From Betaproteobacteria bacterium UBA1934 (lineage in GTDB: Bacteria; Pseudomonadota; Gammaproteobacteria; Burkholderiales; Rhodocyclaceae), in contig DDFG01000004.1 in the NCBI GenBank assembly GCA_002337055.1, positions 924,642 through 988,641 of the forward strand: a DNA stretch of 64,000 nucleotides. Direction: 5' to 3'. The notes beneath the pieces were generated by a model. It did not search any database. It had not been told where the DNA came from and saw only the letters and a program-made list of their open reading frames with translations. This document shows, piece by piece, positions 9,189-17,724 of this stretch. Both the position numbers and the translations under genes were made by a program. The first letter of the stretch is position 1; the number at the start of each line of letters is the position of its first letter.

Positions 9189-9674
9189 TTACCGAACAGG
9201 AAGACGATCAGTGCCAGCCAATAACAGTTCGATTTCCGCTTCCCTTCGGTTCACCAGCCCCGACATCGCTCTTCCTCCACCGTAGATCCATCGCCGCAGT
9301 TCCTTTGTTGCGCTAATCCAGTTCTGCTGGTTGATCCGCCGCCGCAGCGTCGATGCCTGCAACCGTCCCACGCCGAGGTTAAAGGTGAAATCCACGATAG
9401 CAGCGAGCCGCCCCTCCGGCTGGATGGCCAGCACCGGGCAGTAGCGCAGCGTCGCCGCCAGCGCTGTTTGCAGATCGCGCGCCAGATAGACCTCGGCTTC
9501 TGCTTCGATGATCGGTGGATGCTTTGGATCGCACAGGTGGCCGTAGCCAATCGTCCAGAAACCTGCGGGGCAGATGTAGGGAACAGCGGTGATCTCGATC
9601 CCACTCTTTACCTTGCGTTCGAAACCCTCGAATCGCTTGGCGAGATTGATCGCCGCTTTCGGAATTTCGATCAC
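9189..9674 (-). CDS. Phage endolysin, GH24 lysozyme
   Basis: 161 residues from a GTG whose first bases overlap the holin stop (GTGA). T4-type lysozyme features: KRFEGFE with the catalytic Glu near residue 16, followed by WTIGYGHLC and, later, VDFTFNLGVG. It would cleave peptidoglycan at lysis. No signal peptide or N-terminal membrane anchor is obvious, so it would depend on the adjacent holin for release. It is the last late gene of the prophage. Confidence 0.88.
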   Translation of the reverse strand: MIEIPKAAINLAKRFEGFERKVKSGIEITAVPYICPAGFWTIGYGHLCDPKHPPIIEAEAEVYLARDLQTALAATLRYCPVLAIQPEGRLAAIVDFTFNLGVGRLQASTLRRRINQQNWISATKELRRWIYGGGRAMSGLVNRREAEIELLLAGTDRLPVR

Positions 9675-10147
9675 GGCCGCACCCGGTCAAACACACGCCC
9701 CAGGAACCAGAAATTCAGCACCCCGGCCCACAGCGCCTGATCCGCTTCTGTCCATGCGTGCAGGATCGCCGTGCCCCACCCAGCGCCGGCGGTGACAGCA
9801 GCCACAAATGCTGCCGTCTTTGCAGCACAGTAGAGCGCCATGAACCAGTAGGTGATCACCGGCCGCACGCTGATCGATAGCGCATCGGCCCAGCGCACGC
9901 CGGAACGCTGCCCTTGCGCCGCCATCGCTTCGCGCAAGGCTTCGATGGCCCCGGTATTCCACGCAGCATCGGCAGTGGCACCGATCTCACCCATCCGCTG
10001 CGCACCGCGTAGTTTCTCGAACTCCAACGCCTTGTCCTGCATCGCCAGTTCATGACTGCGCTCGCCACTGCGATCCATCCATTTCAGGATTTCCGGAGCC
10101 AGGCGAAACGCACCACCCAGCAAACCGCCCAGTAGCGTTTCGATCAT
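9671..10147 (-). CDS. Holin, 3-TM gene-transfer-release type
   Basis: 158 residues. The protein has an amphipathic start (LLGGLLGGAFRLAPEILKW), a charged middle, and hydrophobic segments near residues 100-145 (ITYWFMALYCAAKTAAFVAAV and the following stretch). The pattern resembles the 3TM holin family found with gene transfer agents and tailed phages. It overlaps the next upstream gene (ATGA) and the downstream lysozyme gene, giving a normal lysis cassette. It would permeabilise the inner membrane. Confidence 0.7.
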   Translation of the reverse strand: MIETLLGGLLGGAFRLAPEILKWMDRSGERSHELAMQDKALEFEKLRGAQRMGEIGATADAAWNTGAIEALREAMAAQGQRSGVRWADALSISVRPVITYWFMALYCAAKTAAFVAAVTAGAGWGTAILHAWTEADQALWAGVLNFWFLGRVFDRVRP

Positions 10148-10437
10148 TGCCCACCTCCGAACAGCTTGAGCTTCAGGAATGCGCCGGCCAGCAGCGCCAT
10201 CACGAGACCGGTGACCAACATCTTCACGATTGTCAGACCAGCGGTTTTCTTAGCCTCGTTGAAAGCATCGAGCAATCCGCGCAGTTCACGAATGTCGTGT
10301 GCAGCCTCCGGCCCGTCGAGACCGACATCGGCCAGCGCGTGCCGGGCACCGCGTTCGGCGGCGAGTTCAAGCATCGCCTCGAACTCTTCCTGCGGGATGG
10401 TCACCATCTTGCGGCGCTCCATTGGTGTGGAATCCAT
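10144..10437 (-). CDS. Small single-TM phage protein in lysis cassette
   Basis: 97 residues from ATG 10437, chosen for a strong upstream GGAGG. Cytoplasmic-looking N-terminal region with KMVTIPQEEFEAMLELAAERG and an amphipathic helix, then one membrane segment near the C-terminus (VKMLVTGLVMALLAGAFL). It resembles small conserved phage membrane proteins encoded just before holins (DUF6127-like by pattern). It may be an antiholin or a holin partner, but that rests on position only. Confidence 0.6.
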   Translation of the reverse strand: MDSTPMERRKMVTIPQEEFEAMLELAAERGARHALADVGLDGPEAAHDIRELRGLLDAFNEAKKTAGLTIVKMLVTGLVMALLAGAFLKLKLFGGGQ

Positions 10438-10457
10438 GTTTTCGTCCTCCAGAAATG

Positions 10458-10484
10458 CGAAACCCGCCTCGTGGGCGGGTTCGC
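10458..10484 (-). terminator. GC-rich hairpin after tail gene
   Basis: 8-bp perfect stem AACCCGCC / GGCGGGTT with a 5-nt loop, extended by GCG/CGC pairing, between the DUF2793-like gene and the lysis cassette. The T-run is weak, so it may only attenuate late transcription. Confidence 0.4.
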
Positions 10485-10502
10485 GGGGTTGGTGAATCAG
10501 TG

Positions 10503-10853
10503 TCAAATGGCGATGCCGGCACTCCAGCCTGCCGACTTGTAGGCCGAGAGCACGGTCTCGTCCTCGACGAAGCAGAGCCATCCGACCTTGGGAACGTAAT
10601 ACTCCCAAGTGCTCGCCACGCGCACGGCGATCTGGTTGGTCTTCCCGGCCCAGACGCCTGTGGCAGCGGCAGGAATGATGTACCGGTCGCCATCGACCGG
10701 ACTGGCCGGCGGCGTGGTCAAATCTCGATCCTTGACCGAGATGCCGACTACCGCACCGAGCCGTTTCAAATTTGCGTCCATGCTGGTATTCCAGCCCGAC
10801 TCGCCGAGCGTCCAGCCGTAGGTGAGTCCGAGATTGGGATCAGTGCTTGCCAT
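10503..10853 (-). CDS. DUF2793-like phage protein
   Basis: 116 residues from ATG 10853, which overlaps the stop of the upstream tail-tip gene (ATGA). Sequence features such as DRDLTTPPASPVDGDRYIIP, GVWAGKTNQIAV and GWLCFVEDE match the DUF2793 pattern seen in tail-tip or fibre-associated phage proteins. It is probably a virion or receptor-binding accessory, as in its usual position after the tail-tip gene; its exact role is unknown. Confidence 0.65.
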   Translation of the reverse strand: MASTDPNLGLTYGWTLGESGWNTSMDANLKRLGAVVGISVKDRDLTTPPASPVDGDRYIIPAAATGVWAGKTNQIAVRVASTWEYYVPKVGWLCFVEDETVLSAYKSAGWSAGIAI

Positions 10854-13060
10854 CAGATGCCTCCGTAGTATTTGCCATAGTTCAGCCCGTACCCCGCGCG
10901 GTCGACGCTGCGAGTCTGCTTCTGCCAACTGGTGTAGCCGGCGCGCACCGCTTCGATCTCGACCTTGAACTTGCCGTTGATGCGGCCCAGTCCGCTGTCG
11001 GTCGCCTCGTCCGTGGAGAGATACGTCCAAGCGGTCGTGGTGAGCCCCGTCACGGTTTTCTGGAGGGTGTTGTTCTCGTTGTAGAAGCGCACCGTGTAGG
11101 TCACGCCGGCTTCCGGGCCGACGTTGCCCTCCGACTGCGTCACCAGATACACGGTCTGCTGCATCCGGTCACGATGCGCCCAGGTCAGGGTCATCTGGCC
11201 GAGAATCGCGGTCGGCCACATCACGTTGTTCACCCGGACATTCCCCGGCGGATAGGGCCGGATCATCCGGCCGGCAAAGGTGTAGCTGTCTGCGGTCGCC
11301 GCCGATTCCGCCAGGCGTCCGAGGCCGGTCGCCGACAGCATTTTGACCTGCAACGACTCGCCGGAGAGGTATTGCTCGGTGACCAGCGCCTCCAGCGCAT
11401 CAGCGAACCAGATGCGCGCAGCGGCCAAGTGCGGAGCCGGTACCGTGTCGAGTACGCCGCGTTCGACTGTGACCGTGCCGGCCACAAGATTGATCGCTTT
11501 GACCGCCACGATCTCGTTGTCGAGGTAGGCGTAAGTGTTGAGCTTCACAATGTCCAGGTCTTGGCCATTGCCGATGCTGAATACCGTGGCCTGCTCATCA
11601 CAGGCATTGATGAGCGTCGCATTCGGCGTGAAGCCCATCGTATCCACCTCAGCGTAGGCAGCACTGCCCTGGCGCGTCAGCAGTTTGACGTTGAGCGAAT
11701 CACCGGATGGACGACTCGCGCAGGCCACCAGTAGCCCGCCTTGGGGGTCCAGTTCGTTTTGTGCAGTCGCCGATTCGCCGACTACCCGTTTGACCACGGT
11801 CCACCACGGCGCTTCGTTCAACCGGCGATACGGCACCGGGGCTGGCGATGTCAGCGGAGATACCCATGAAGTCGGGGTCGGGGACACGTAGGAGGCGGAC
11901 GGCAGGCCGAAGATGTCTTCCACGCACTCGATTCGCACCCGACCGTCGGTCAGCGTGCCATAGGACACGCGCACGACTCGCATCACCAGTTGCGCAATAC
12001 CCAGTTCCGGCCAGGTGAACTTGAATACGTCGCCGATATTGAGATTCGATGCCTGCCGATTGGCGATCAGCGTGGCCTTGGCCAGCGGCACGGATAACTG
12101 CTTGAGATCGCCCAGCGCCACCCGCGACGCCAGGCTGCCATTGCTGATGCCTGGATAGTCGACCGTGGCGGAGGACACCACGCCACCCGCCAGTTCCAGC
12201 GCGGCAAGGTCGTGCACCGTAATCGCGGCATCCTTGTCAGTGGAGCGATCACGGTAGCGGACGGTGATCTGATTGACGAGTTCCGATTCCGAGGGCCGCG
12301 AGAAGCTTTCCAGTTCCAGTATGTTCGAGGCATCGAGCACCAAGAGACTGGAGACGTTGTAATCGGCCCGTGCCAACTTGAGCACAAACTTGCCGGTGCG
12401 CGGATGGACATAAAGCGTGCCGTCGATGTGACGGAGTATCTCGGCGATGAATTCCTCCAGCGGCTGTTCTCGCTCCCAGAGCAAGGAGAGCCCATACTGT
12501 TCGGAGGACAGCGTATTCGCGGCGGTCTGGAAACTCGTCGCATCGATCTCATTGGCCGCGTAGCCCAAACCCCACGTAGCGTTGTTCAGGCACTCGTAGA
12601 TGATGTGAGCCGGGTTGGCGTCGCCATTGATGTTTCCGCCACTCAGTGCCGCCGGTGCCGGGATGCGCCGCGCCTCGATGCTCCACGGCTTGATGTAGGG
12701 GTTCAGCGCCGACAACTGGCACTGCTGGGCGATGATCGACACCACGCCCCGGAAGGCCGGAATGACGCTTCCGAGCTTCTGTTGCAGATAACCCGATACC
12801 GTTTCCGCCGCGCCGCCCATCTTGATTTCGACATAGCCCTGGACGCCGCCCTCGCGCGAATCCCCGCCGAACAGTTCCGGGGCATTGACGTAGAGGGTCT
12901 GCGAGGACGTGACGCTGCCGCTCCAGGCCGTGCGTTCGCCGACGATGATGCGCGTCACCGCATCCACCGGGCCGTGGCAGATCGCCAGGTGCAGGCCGGC
13001 GTAATAGCGATGACCGACGACATAGGATGACGAACCACCGCCTTTTCCGCCGCCGCCCAT
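10853..13060 (-). CDS. Phage tail tip / host-specificity protein
   Basis: 735 residues. The Gly/Ser-rich start (MGGGGKGGGSSSYVVGHRYY) followed by YAGLHLAICHGPVDAV is typical of the large baseplate or tip proteins of siphophages and gene transfer agents. Repeated beta-strand-rich segments follow. The C-terminal ~110 residues (YLVTQSEGNVGPEAGVTYTV onwards) look fibronectin-like. It is the largest gene downstream of the tape measure and is expected at the tail tip contacting the host. It follows two small tail genes with close spacing. Confidence 0.72.
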   Translation of the reverse strand: MGGGGKGGGSSSYVVGHRYYAGLHLAICHGPVDAVTRIIVGERTAWSGSVTSSQTLYVNAPELFGGDSREGGVQGYVEIKMGGAAETVSGYLQQKLGSVIPAFRGVVSIIAQQCQLSALNPYIKPWSIEARRIPAPAALSGGNINGDANPAHIIYECLNNATWGLGYAANEIDATSFQTAANTLSSEQYGLSLLWEREQPLEEFIAEILRHIDGTLYVHPRTGKFVLKLARADYNVSSLLVLDASNILELESFSRPSESELVNQITVRYRDRSTDKDAAITVHDLAALELAGGVVSSATVDYPGISNGSLASRVALGDLKQLSVPLAKATLIANRQASNLNIGDVFKFTWPELGIAQLVMRVVRVSYGTLTDGRVRIECVEDIFGLPSASYVSPTPTSWVSPLTSPAPVPYRRLNEAPWWTVVKRVVGESATAQNELDPQGGLLVACASRPSGDSLNVKLLTRQGSAAYAEVDTMGFTPNATLINACDEQATVFSIGNGQDLDIVKLNTYAYLDNEIVAVKAINLVAGTVTVERGVLDTVPAPHLAAARIWFADALEALVTEQYLSGESLQVKMLSATGLGRLAESAATADSYTFAGRMIRPYPPGNVRVNNVMWPTAILGQMTLTWAHRDRMQQTVYLVTQSEGNVGPEAGVTYTVRFYNENNTLQKTVTGLTTTAWTYLSTDEATDSGLGRINGKFKVEIEAVRAGYTSWQKQTRSVDRAGYGLNYGKYYGGI

Positions 13061-13315
13061 TTATGCGCTCTCCTGCGACTGATGCAGACGCTCGCGAATT
13101 TGTTCAACTTCGTCGGCCAACCGGGTCGCCATCGCATCGCCCGTCGCGCGCAGCCACTCGGCTGTCACGCCGTGCTGCCGGAACTCGTCGAAAGTCACGC
13201 CCTCGCGCGGGAACCACTTGCGCAGGCCGGCATTGCAGTAGCCGAAGGCCTTGGCGTCGTCGTGCGTCACGATCACCCTCTTTCTCGGGAAGGGGGCTGG
13301 GGGGATGGTTGTCAC
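13061..13315 (-). CDS. Small phage tail-associated protein
   Basis: 84 residues from a GTG overlapping the upstream stop; a later in-frame GTG (VIVTHDD) is also possible. Conserved-looking core HDDAKAFGYCNAGLRKWFPREG followed by a helical C-terminus (TRLADEVEQIRERLHQ). Genes of this type sit just before the tail-tip gene in related phages. It is probably a tail assembly or cargo adaptor protein. No domain was recognised. Confidence 0.6.
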   Translation of the reverse strand: MTTIPPAPFPRKRVIVTHDDAKAFGYCNAGLRKWFPREGVTFDEFRQHGVTAEWLRATGDAMATRLADEVEQIRERLHQSQESA

Positions 13316-13551
13316 TTCTTGCCTCCACTACCGGATGACTGGCGAATCTCGGTGGTTTTAACGTCGCCGTACCAGACCACGTTGGCCTGACGGATGACCC
13401 GGGTGCCGAAGAGCACCGGGATAGGTTTGCCGGATTCCGCCACAGGCACGTCGAGATTCCCCGGCGTAGGGGCGGCCGGCTTGGGCGGCTTCGGCGCAAG
13501 CAGCATGCCGATGACCGTGGTGATGACCCAGATCGCGATCTGTACCCACAT
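13312..13551 (-). CDS. Small tail protein with N-terminal TM segment
   Basis: 79 residues from ATG 13551. Hydrophobic N-terminus (WVQIAIWVITTVIGMLLAP), then a Pro-rich linker, then PVAESGKPIPVLFGTRVIRQANVVWYGDVK. The second half resembles the start of tail-tip proteins that set up their first beta-domain. It is placed between the BR0599-type protein and the tail-tip gene, and is probably a tail-tip assembly factor. A longer in-frame start exists but runs into the upstream coding sequence. Confidence 0.6.
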   Translation of the reverse strand: MWVQIAIWVITTVIGMLLAPKPPKPAAPTPGNLDVPVAESGKPIPVLFGTRVIRQANVVWYGDVKTTEIRQSSGSGGKK

Positions 13552-13561
13552 GGTGTTGCCC

Positions 13562-14359
13562 TCAAACGATGGAATCCCCGGCGAAGGGGTTCTTGGCGGG
13601 AATCCAGGGAAACCCGCCGAAGTTGAGACTGTTGCCAAACTTGGACTGGCAGGTGGCGAACGTCCGGTCGCAGCCGGCGAAGGCCTCGAACGCCACGCCC
13701 ACGGCGAGCCCCGGCAGCACGGCCGAGAGCGTGATGGTGTCACCCGAATGGTTGGTGATCATCCGTGGCACCCCGGCCACGCGCAGGTAGCCCCCGGTCA
13801 ACCAGTCGGATGCCTGCGCGAGGAAGGCGCTGGAGGTCACGTTCAGCCCGGAGAAGGACGCCACCATGCCGGCGAGCTTGTACGCCTGGTTGTTCACCCC
13901 GCAGCCCGGATCGAACAGCGCGTGGCGGCAACCGGTCTGGTAGTGGGCGCGGAGCCCCGGCCGTTTCAACGCAGTGAAGATCGACTCGCAGCGAATCTTG
14001 GCGGTGCTGCCGGCGAACACGACGGACGCGACGCGCCCCTTCCACCAGGTGATGTACTCCGAGTCACCGAGGTGGTTGCGGAACACCGTCAGCGACACCA
14101 CGCCGTTGGGGCGTGCCGCCGCGAAGAGTTGCGCCACGGCAAAATCCCGCGCGCACTCGAGGTCGATGCCGTTCCGGGCAAACTCCGGCGACTGCTCGAC
14201 CGCCGAGCGGCGGATCACGGCGGGCTGATAGCTCTCGACCTGATAAGTGATCGCCTCGCGGCCGCTGGTTACCGTCCACACCTGTTGTCCGAGGACGAAG
14301 CGATAGAGTTCCACCGGCTGGCCGGCGGCCGCCGAGATTTCCTGCGTGTTGTAGCTCAT
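13562..14359 (-). CDS. Phage BR0599-family tail protein
   Basis: 265 residues. The C-terminal Cys-rich signature is clear: HALFDPGCGVNN and later CDRTFATCQSKFGN with FGGFPWIP. This is the pattern of the phage-conserved BR0599 family (DUF2163 group), which in gene transfer agents and related siphophages is a tail hub component located between the distal tail and the tip. It lies 12 nt after the 562-residue tail gene and fits that order. Confidence 0.8.
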   Translation of the reverse strand: MSYNTQEISAAAGQPVELYRFVLGQQVWTVTSGREAITYQVESYQPAVIRRSAVEQSPEFARNGIDLECARDFAVAQLFAAARPNGVVSLTVFRNHLGDSEYITWWKGRVASVVFAGSTAKIRCESIFTALKRPGLRAHYQTGCRHALFDPGCGVNNQAYKLAGMVASFSGLNVTSSAFLAQASDWLTGGYLRVAGVPRMITNHSGDTITLSAVLPGLAVGVAFEAFAGCDRTFATCQSKFGNSLNFGGFPWIPAKNPFAGDSIV

Positions 14360-14371
14360 GAGGGTATCCGG

Positions 14372-16060
14372 TCAGGCTTTCACGGAGAGCATCGGTACCG
14401 ATGCCTCCACGACACTGTCGGTCTGCCAGTTGATTTCGATCTGGTCGGCATCGAGCCGGGTTTTTTCCAGAAAGTAGATGGCGACCCAGTCCTCGGGATT
14501 GGCATCGAAGCCGAAGGACTGGTTGATCGTCATCACCTCTTCGTCGCCAGTGGTACCGGCACCGAATCCCTGGATGGTGCGGAAATACCACGTGCCGTTC
14601 TTGTGCAGGAACGCGGCTTCCGTGCGTCCCGGCATCGGGTTGAAGTACAGGGCGTAGCCGCGCGAAGCCACAGCCATCACCGTCTGGTTGGACAAGATTT
14701 TCTTGGTCGGGACGATGGATGCTTCCCAGGTCGGATGCCAGAACGCCGTCAGTCGCCCCGCCCGCGCCGCCAGCCAGCCCCGAAAGGCGGTGATCTCGCT
14801 GCGATTCTTGAAGAGGTAGTCGAAGGCGCGCCGCACGAAGGGGCGTGCAGCATGGTCATCGACCGCCGTAATGCCAGTCTCGTAATCGAGTACTTCAGCC
14901 AGCCGCTGATAGTCACTCTCGATGTCGCGCACCCGGTTCGGCCGTGTGATCCACACCGGCGTTGAATTGAAGGTCGTCGTCGATTCCTGCTTCGTGATTG
15001 CCGTGGTGCCGGCGATGTCGAACACAAGGCGGGCCCGTGCGATGGCGTCGGTCACGCGCGACACTGACTGGGTCACTCGCAGACGGGCCGTGCGCGCAGG
15101 CACGACGAACGATCCGGCTGGCCAGTTCGACAGAAGCGGTTGCTTCAGGGTCACGGCATTGCTCGCCACCGAGAGAACTTCGGCCGCCTCGGTGTTGCGG
15201 CTGTCGCTGCCGATCACCAGCAGGCCGTCGGCCTCGTACTCCAAATTCGTGGTCGCAATCGGAATCACCGTACTGCCGGCAGTGATCGCGGCCGAGAGGA
15301 AAGCCTTGTCGGGCCAGATGGGCAAGGCATAGACGCGTGACTGCCAGGCCGATAACAACACGTCCAGCAGCGCCGCATCGTCGCGTCCGACCAGGATCGA
15401 GAATTCCAGCGAGCGACGCGGTTTGGCCCGCAGGCTGACGCGCTGTTCGGTACCGTCGCGAGCAGTCAGCACGTCGGTCGCCCACATCAGACGCTCCAGC
15501 CAGCCGTCTGCCCAGTTGGGCTTCAGGCCGAATACCACGACGCGCCGCCCCGAGATCGACAGCGTCGGTGCTTCGTCGGGAAACTGAAACGTGAAACTGG
15601 CTTCGATCACCGGCGGCCCGTCGAGGCTCACCGAAACGTTGTGCAGGCGTGACTCCAGCATCCCGTAGTGGGTCGGCGGATTGGCCGGCGCGGCCAACGT
15701 GATGCCACCGTCGTTCTGGCCGACAACCGCTGACAAGGTCTTGAGGGCAAAATGGGCGTTCCACACCTCGACCTGGCGGATCTGCGTCGACAGCAGATTG
15801 CCCAAGGCGATCTTGGCCGGCAGCAGATGGACGTGGTGATACCAGTCCTGCTCGAACTGACGAACCAACCCCCCCGCGAAGGTCGACACGATCTCGGCAA
15901 CCGGCAGGTTGTTGGCCAGTGGGCCAGCATCGGGCGGGTTACTGGCCAGGGCACTCGGGTATGGCAGCGTCAGCGGTGCCGGCAGGAACTTGTACGCCGC
16001 GCCATAGGCGGGATTGGAGGGCAGCCCGGAGGGCAGAATGGCTCCAGCGTAGGTGGTCAT
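14372..16060 (-). CDS. Large phage tail structural protein
   Basis: 562 residues, rich in beta-strand-like segments. It contains repeated themes such as EASFTFQFPDEAPTLSISG and EVLSVASNAVTLKQPLL, typical of distal-tail or baseplate proteins. It is placed after two small paralogous tail genes and before the BR0599-type hub protein, as for the distal tail protein of related phages. No catalytic motif was seen. The ATG overlaps the stop of the gene upstream. Confidence 0.6.
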   Translation of the reverse strand: MTTYAGAILPSGLPSNPAYGAAYKFLPAPLTLPYPSALASNPPDAGPLANNLPVAEIVSTFAGGLVRQFEQDWYHHVHLLPAKIALGNLLSTQIRQVEVWNAHFALKTLSAVVGQNDGGITLAAPANPPTHYGMLESRLHNVSVSLDGPPVIEASFTFQFPDEAPTLSISGRRVVVFGLKPNWADGWLERLMWATDVLTARDGTEQRVSLRAKPRRSLEFSILVGRDDAALLDVLLSAWQSRVYALPIWPDKAFLSAAITAGSTVIPIATTNLEYEADGLLVIGSDSRNTEAAEVLSVASNAVTLKQPLLSNWPAGSFVVPARTARLRVTQSVSRVTDAIARARLVFDIAGTTAITKQESTTTFNSTPVWITRPNRVRDIESDYQRLAEVLDYETGITAVDDHAARPFVRRAFDYLFKNRSEITAFRGWLAARAGRLTAFWHPTWEASIVPTKKILSNQTVMAVASRGYALYFNPMPGRTEAAFLHKNGTWYFRTIQGFGAGTTGDEEVMTINQSFGFDANPEDWVAIYFLEKTRLDADQIEINWQTDSVVEASVPMLSVKA

Positions 16061-16821
16061 TTCAGGAAAGCGTAGCCGCCGTAGCTCATGCTGAAGACCA
16101 TCCAGTCGTTACTGCCCAGCGTGACGATGTCCTTGTTGACGTACTGCCCGTTCATCCGCAACAAGCGTACGCCAGGTGCATACCCCATCATCGAGCAAAA
16201 ATAACTGGGCGTCGGACGACCCACTTCGACCGTCGCGGGGTAAAGCGGTGTCACCCCGTTAAAAGCAATGGGTGAATAACTATCCAATTGGCGCGTCGTC
16301 GCTGAATAGAACGCCTTTACCGTTTCTTCGCCAGAATAGTAGCTTCCCAACTTCCACTTGTTCGTATTGCCGTCGATGTCCGCCCGCACGTTTGTGGTGT
16401 AGGTGTCCGACAGAAATGCTCCGCCGGTGAACAAGCAGCTCTTGATGATCGCCCCAAAGATGAGCGGTCCGTAAGTCGTGCTGGCGGTTTGTACGATGCA
16501 GTAACACCAACCATCGCCGCCGAAGAGGAAATACTCGGCGCTGCCCGACATCGGCGATACGGAGAACGACCCGGAGGCGACAGTTTGAGAACTGTAAACC
16601 AACCCACTGTTGAAACTGGTTGAGCCATACCAGGCAACATAGCCCGCGTAGGAGTGCAGATGGACGAACTGGCCGCTGGCGGCGTGCTGCAGGTGCAGAC
16701 GGTAGTAGCCGGCGTCCGCCTGATACATCAACTGCGTGTAGCCGCATGAGCCGGCGGCGAAGAGCCGGATCTTGTCGAGAAGGTCGTTCGCCGAGGTGGT
16801 GATGCCGGATTGGAATGCCAT
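16057..16821 (-). CDS. Tail protein, paralogue of the gene at 16915-17721
   Basis: 254 residues from ATG 16821. This start is chosen over the adjacent ATG at 16824 because it gives MAFQSGITTSANDLLDKIRLF, which aligns with MAFTSGTATDYLDLLNRLKQF of the upstream gene, and because it leaves a workable gap from GGAGG. The rest is Tyr/Ser/Gly-rich, like secreted or virion beta proteins. The GGAGG lies in a 9-bp hairpin arm. Function is unknown; a tail or tail-fibre component is likely from position. Confidence 0.6.
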   Translation of the reverse strand: MAFQSGITTSANDLLDKIRLFAAGSCGYTQLMYQADAGYYRLHLQHAASGQFVHLHSYAGYVAWYGSTSFNSGLVYSSQTVASGSFSVSPMSGSAEYFLFGGDGWCYCIVQTASTTYGPLIFGAIIKSCLFTGGAFLSDTYTTNVRADIDGNTNKWKLGSYYSGEETVKAFYSATTRQLDSYSPIAFNGVTPLYPATVEVGRPTPSYFCSMMGYAPGVRLLRMNGQYVNKDIVTLGSNDWMVFSMSYGGYAFLK

Positions 16822-16856
16822 CATGCCTCCTGACGAGCCGTCCCGAAGGAGGCATG
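16822..16856 (-). promoter_or_regulatory. Hairpin enclosing a ribosome binding site
   Basis: Perfect 9-bp inverted repeat: CATGCCTCC (16822-16830) pairs with GGAGGCATG (16848-16856) around a 17-nt loop. On the minus strand the 3' arm contains the GGAGG and first ATG of the downstream gene, so folding would hide its ribosome binding site. Confidence 0.5.
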
Positions 16857-16914
16857 CACCCCCTCGGGGGGCAGTGAGCAGATTTTGCGAGCGTGGTGGC
16901 TCATCACTGTTTCC

Positions 16915-17721
16915 TCACGCGAGCCTCAAAGCCCAGTAGTCGCTGTAGCCGGTGCGATATACGTCCTGCACCACCAGATGATCAACGCCGCCAACGCTGA
17001 TGATGTTTTCCACCGCATTCGCATAACCGGGAACGCAGTAGCAACCGTCCATCTCACCCAACCCCGCGAGAACAAATGGCAGCAGCGGGTAGGAACCATC
17101 CGGGCATTCCCGGGTATTGCTACCCCAACTTCCCGGCCACATCGCTGATACCCCGGTCCAGATCCCGGTCGGTGCGTAGTACGCGCCGGAATATCCGGAC
17201 GACTTGGGCAGGTGATTGCGGTACTGGTAGGAGTTGCTCCACCGTGTCGAACCGTTGTAGGTGCCGCCAACGAGCAGCGGATACGGGTACTGCCCCGGCG
17301 TGGCATAGGACAGGAACAGGCCCAAGTGCATCATCTCGTAGTAGGTGCCGGTCTTGGCCACCATCACGATGCGACGACCGTTGGCCACAATCCAGTAGGG
17401 CATGGCCGATGCCATCAGCAGCGCGTAAAACGTCCCGCTCGGGTTGTACTGGCCATCGAAGGTCTGCGCCGCATTCCAGCCGACGAAGCCACGCAGCTTC
17501 CAGTTGCCGTAGTCCGCACCGGCCTCGGACAGGATGCCGACATTGATCTGGTCGGAGCCGGCCAGCCCCGGGCCTTGCAGCACCAGTTCGGCGGGCGGTC
17601 CGGGCACCCAGCGCAGGACTGACCAGCGTTCATTGGCCGGCAGCATGTCCTGGGTGACGAACTGCTTGAGCCGGTTCAGCAGGTCGAGATAGTCGGTGGC
17701 GGTACCGCTGGTAAAGGCCAT
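16915..17721 (-). CDS. Tail protein, paralogue of the gene at 16057-16821
   Basis: 268 residues. It starts MAFTSGTATDYLDLLNRLKQFVTQ and continues with a Trp/Tyr/Gly-rich body (GNWKLRGFVGWNAAQTF, SYATPGQYPYPLLVGG) and a Cys-containing segment (GLGEMDGCYCVPGY). This resembles uncharacterised virion proteins next to the tape measure in proteobacterial siphophages. The shared N-terminal ~25 residues with the next gene suggest duplication of an adaptor domain with different C-terminal parts. Stop and tape measure are separated by 3 nt. Confidence 0.6.
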   Translation of the reverse strand: MAFTSGTATDYLDLLNRLKQFVTQDMLPANERWSVLRWVPGPPAELVLQGPGLAGSDQINVGILSEAGADYGNWKLRGFVGWNAAQTFDGQYNPSGTFYALLMASAMPYWIVANGRRIVMVAKTGTYYEMMHLGLFLSYATPGQYPYPLLVGGTYNGSTRWSNSYQYRNHLPKSSGYSGAYYAPTGIWTGVSAMWPGSWGSNTRECPDGSYPLLPFVLAGLGEMDGCYCVPGYANAVENIISVGGVDHLVVQDVYRTGYSDYWALRLA

Positions 17722-17724
17722 GGC

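Noticed and set aside
13394..14965. Plus-strand open frame of 523 codons in the tail region
   Set aside because: Antisense to the BR0599-family gene and the adjacent tail genes; no protein-like features.
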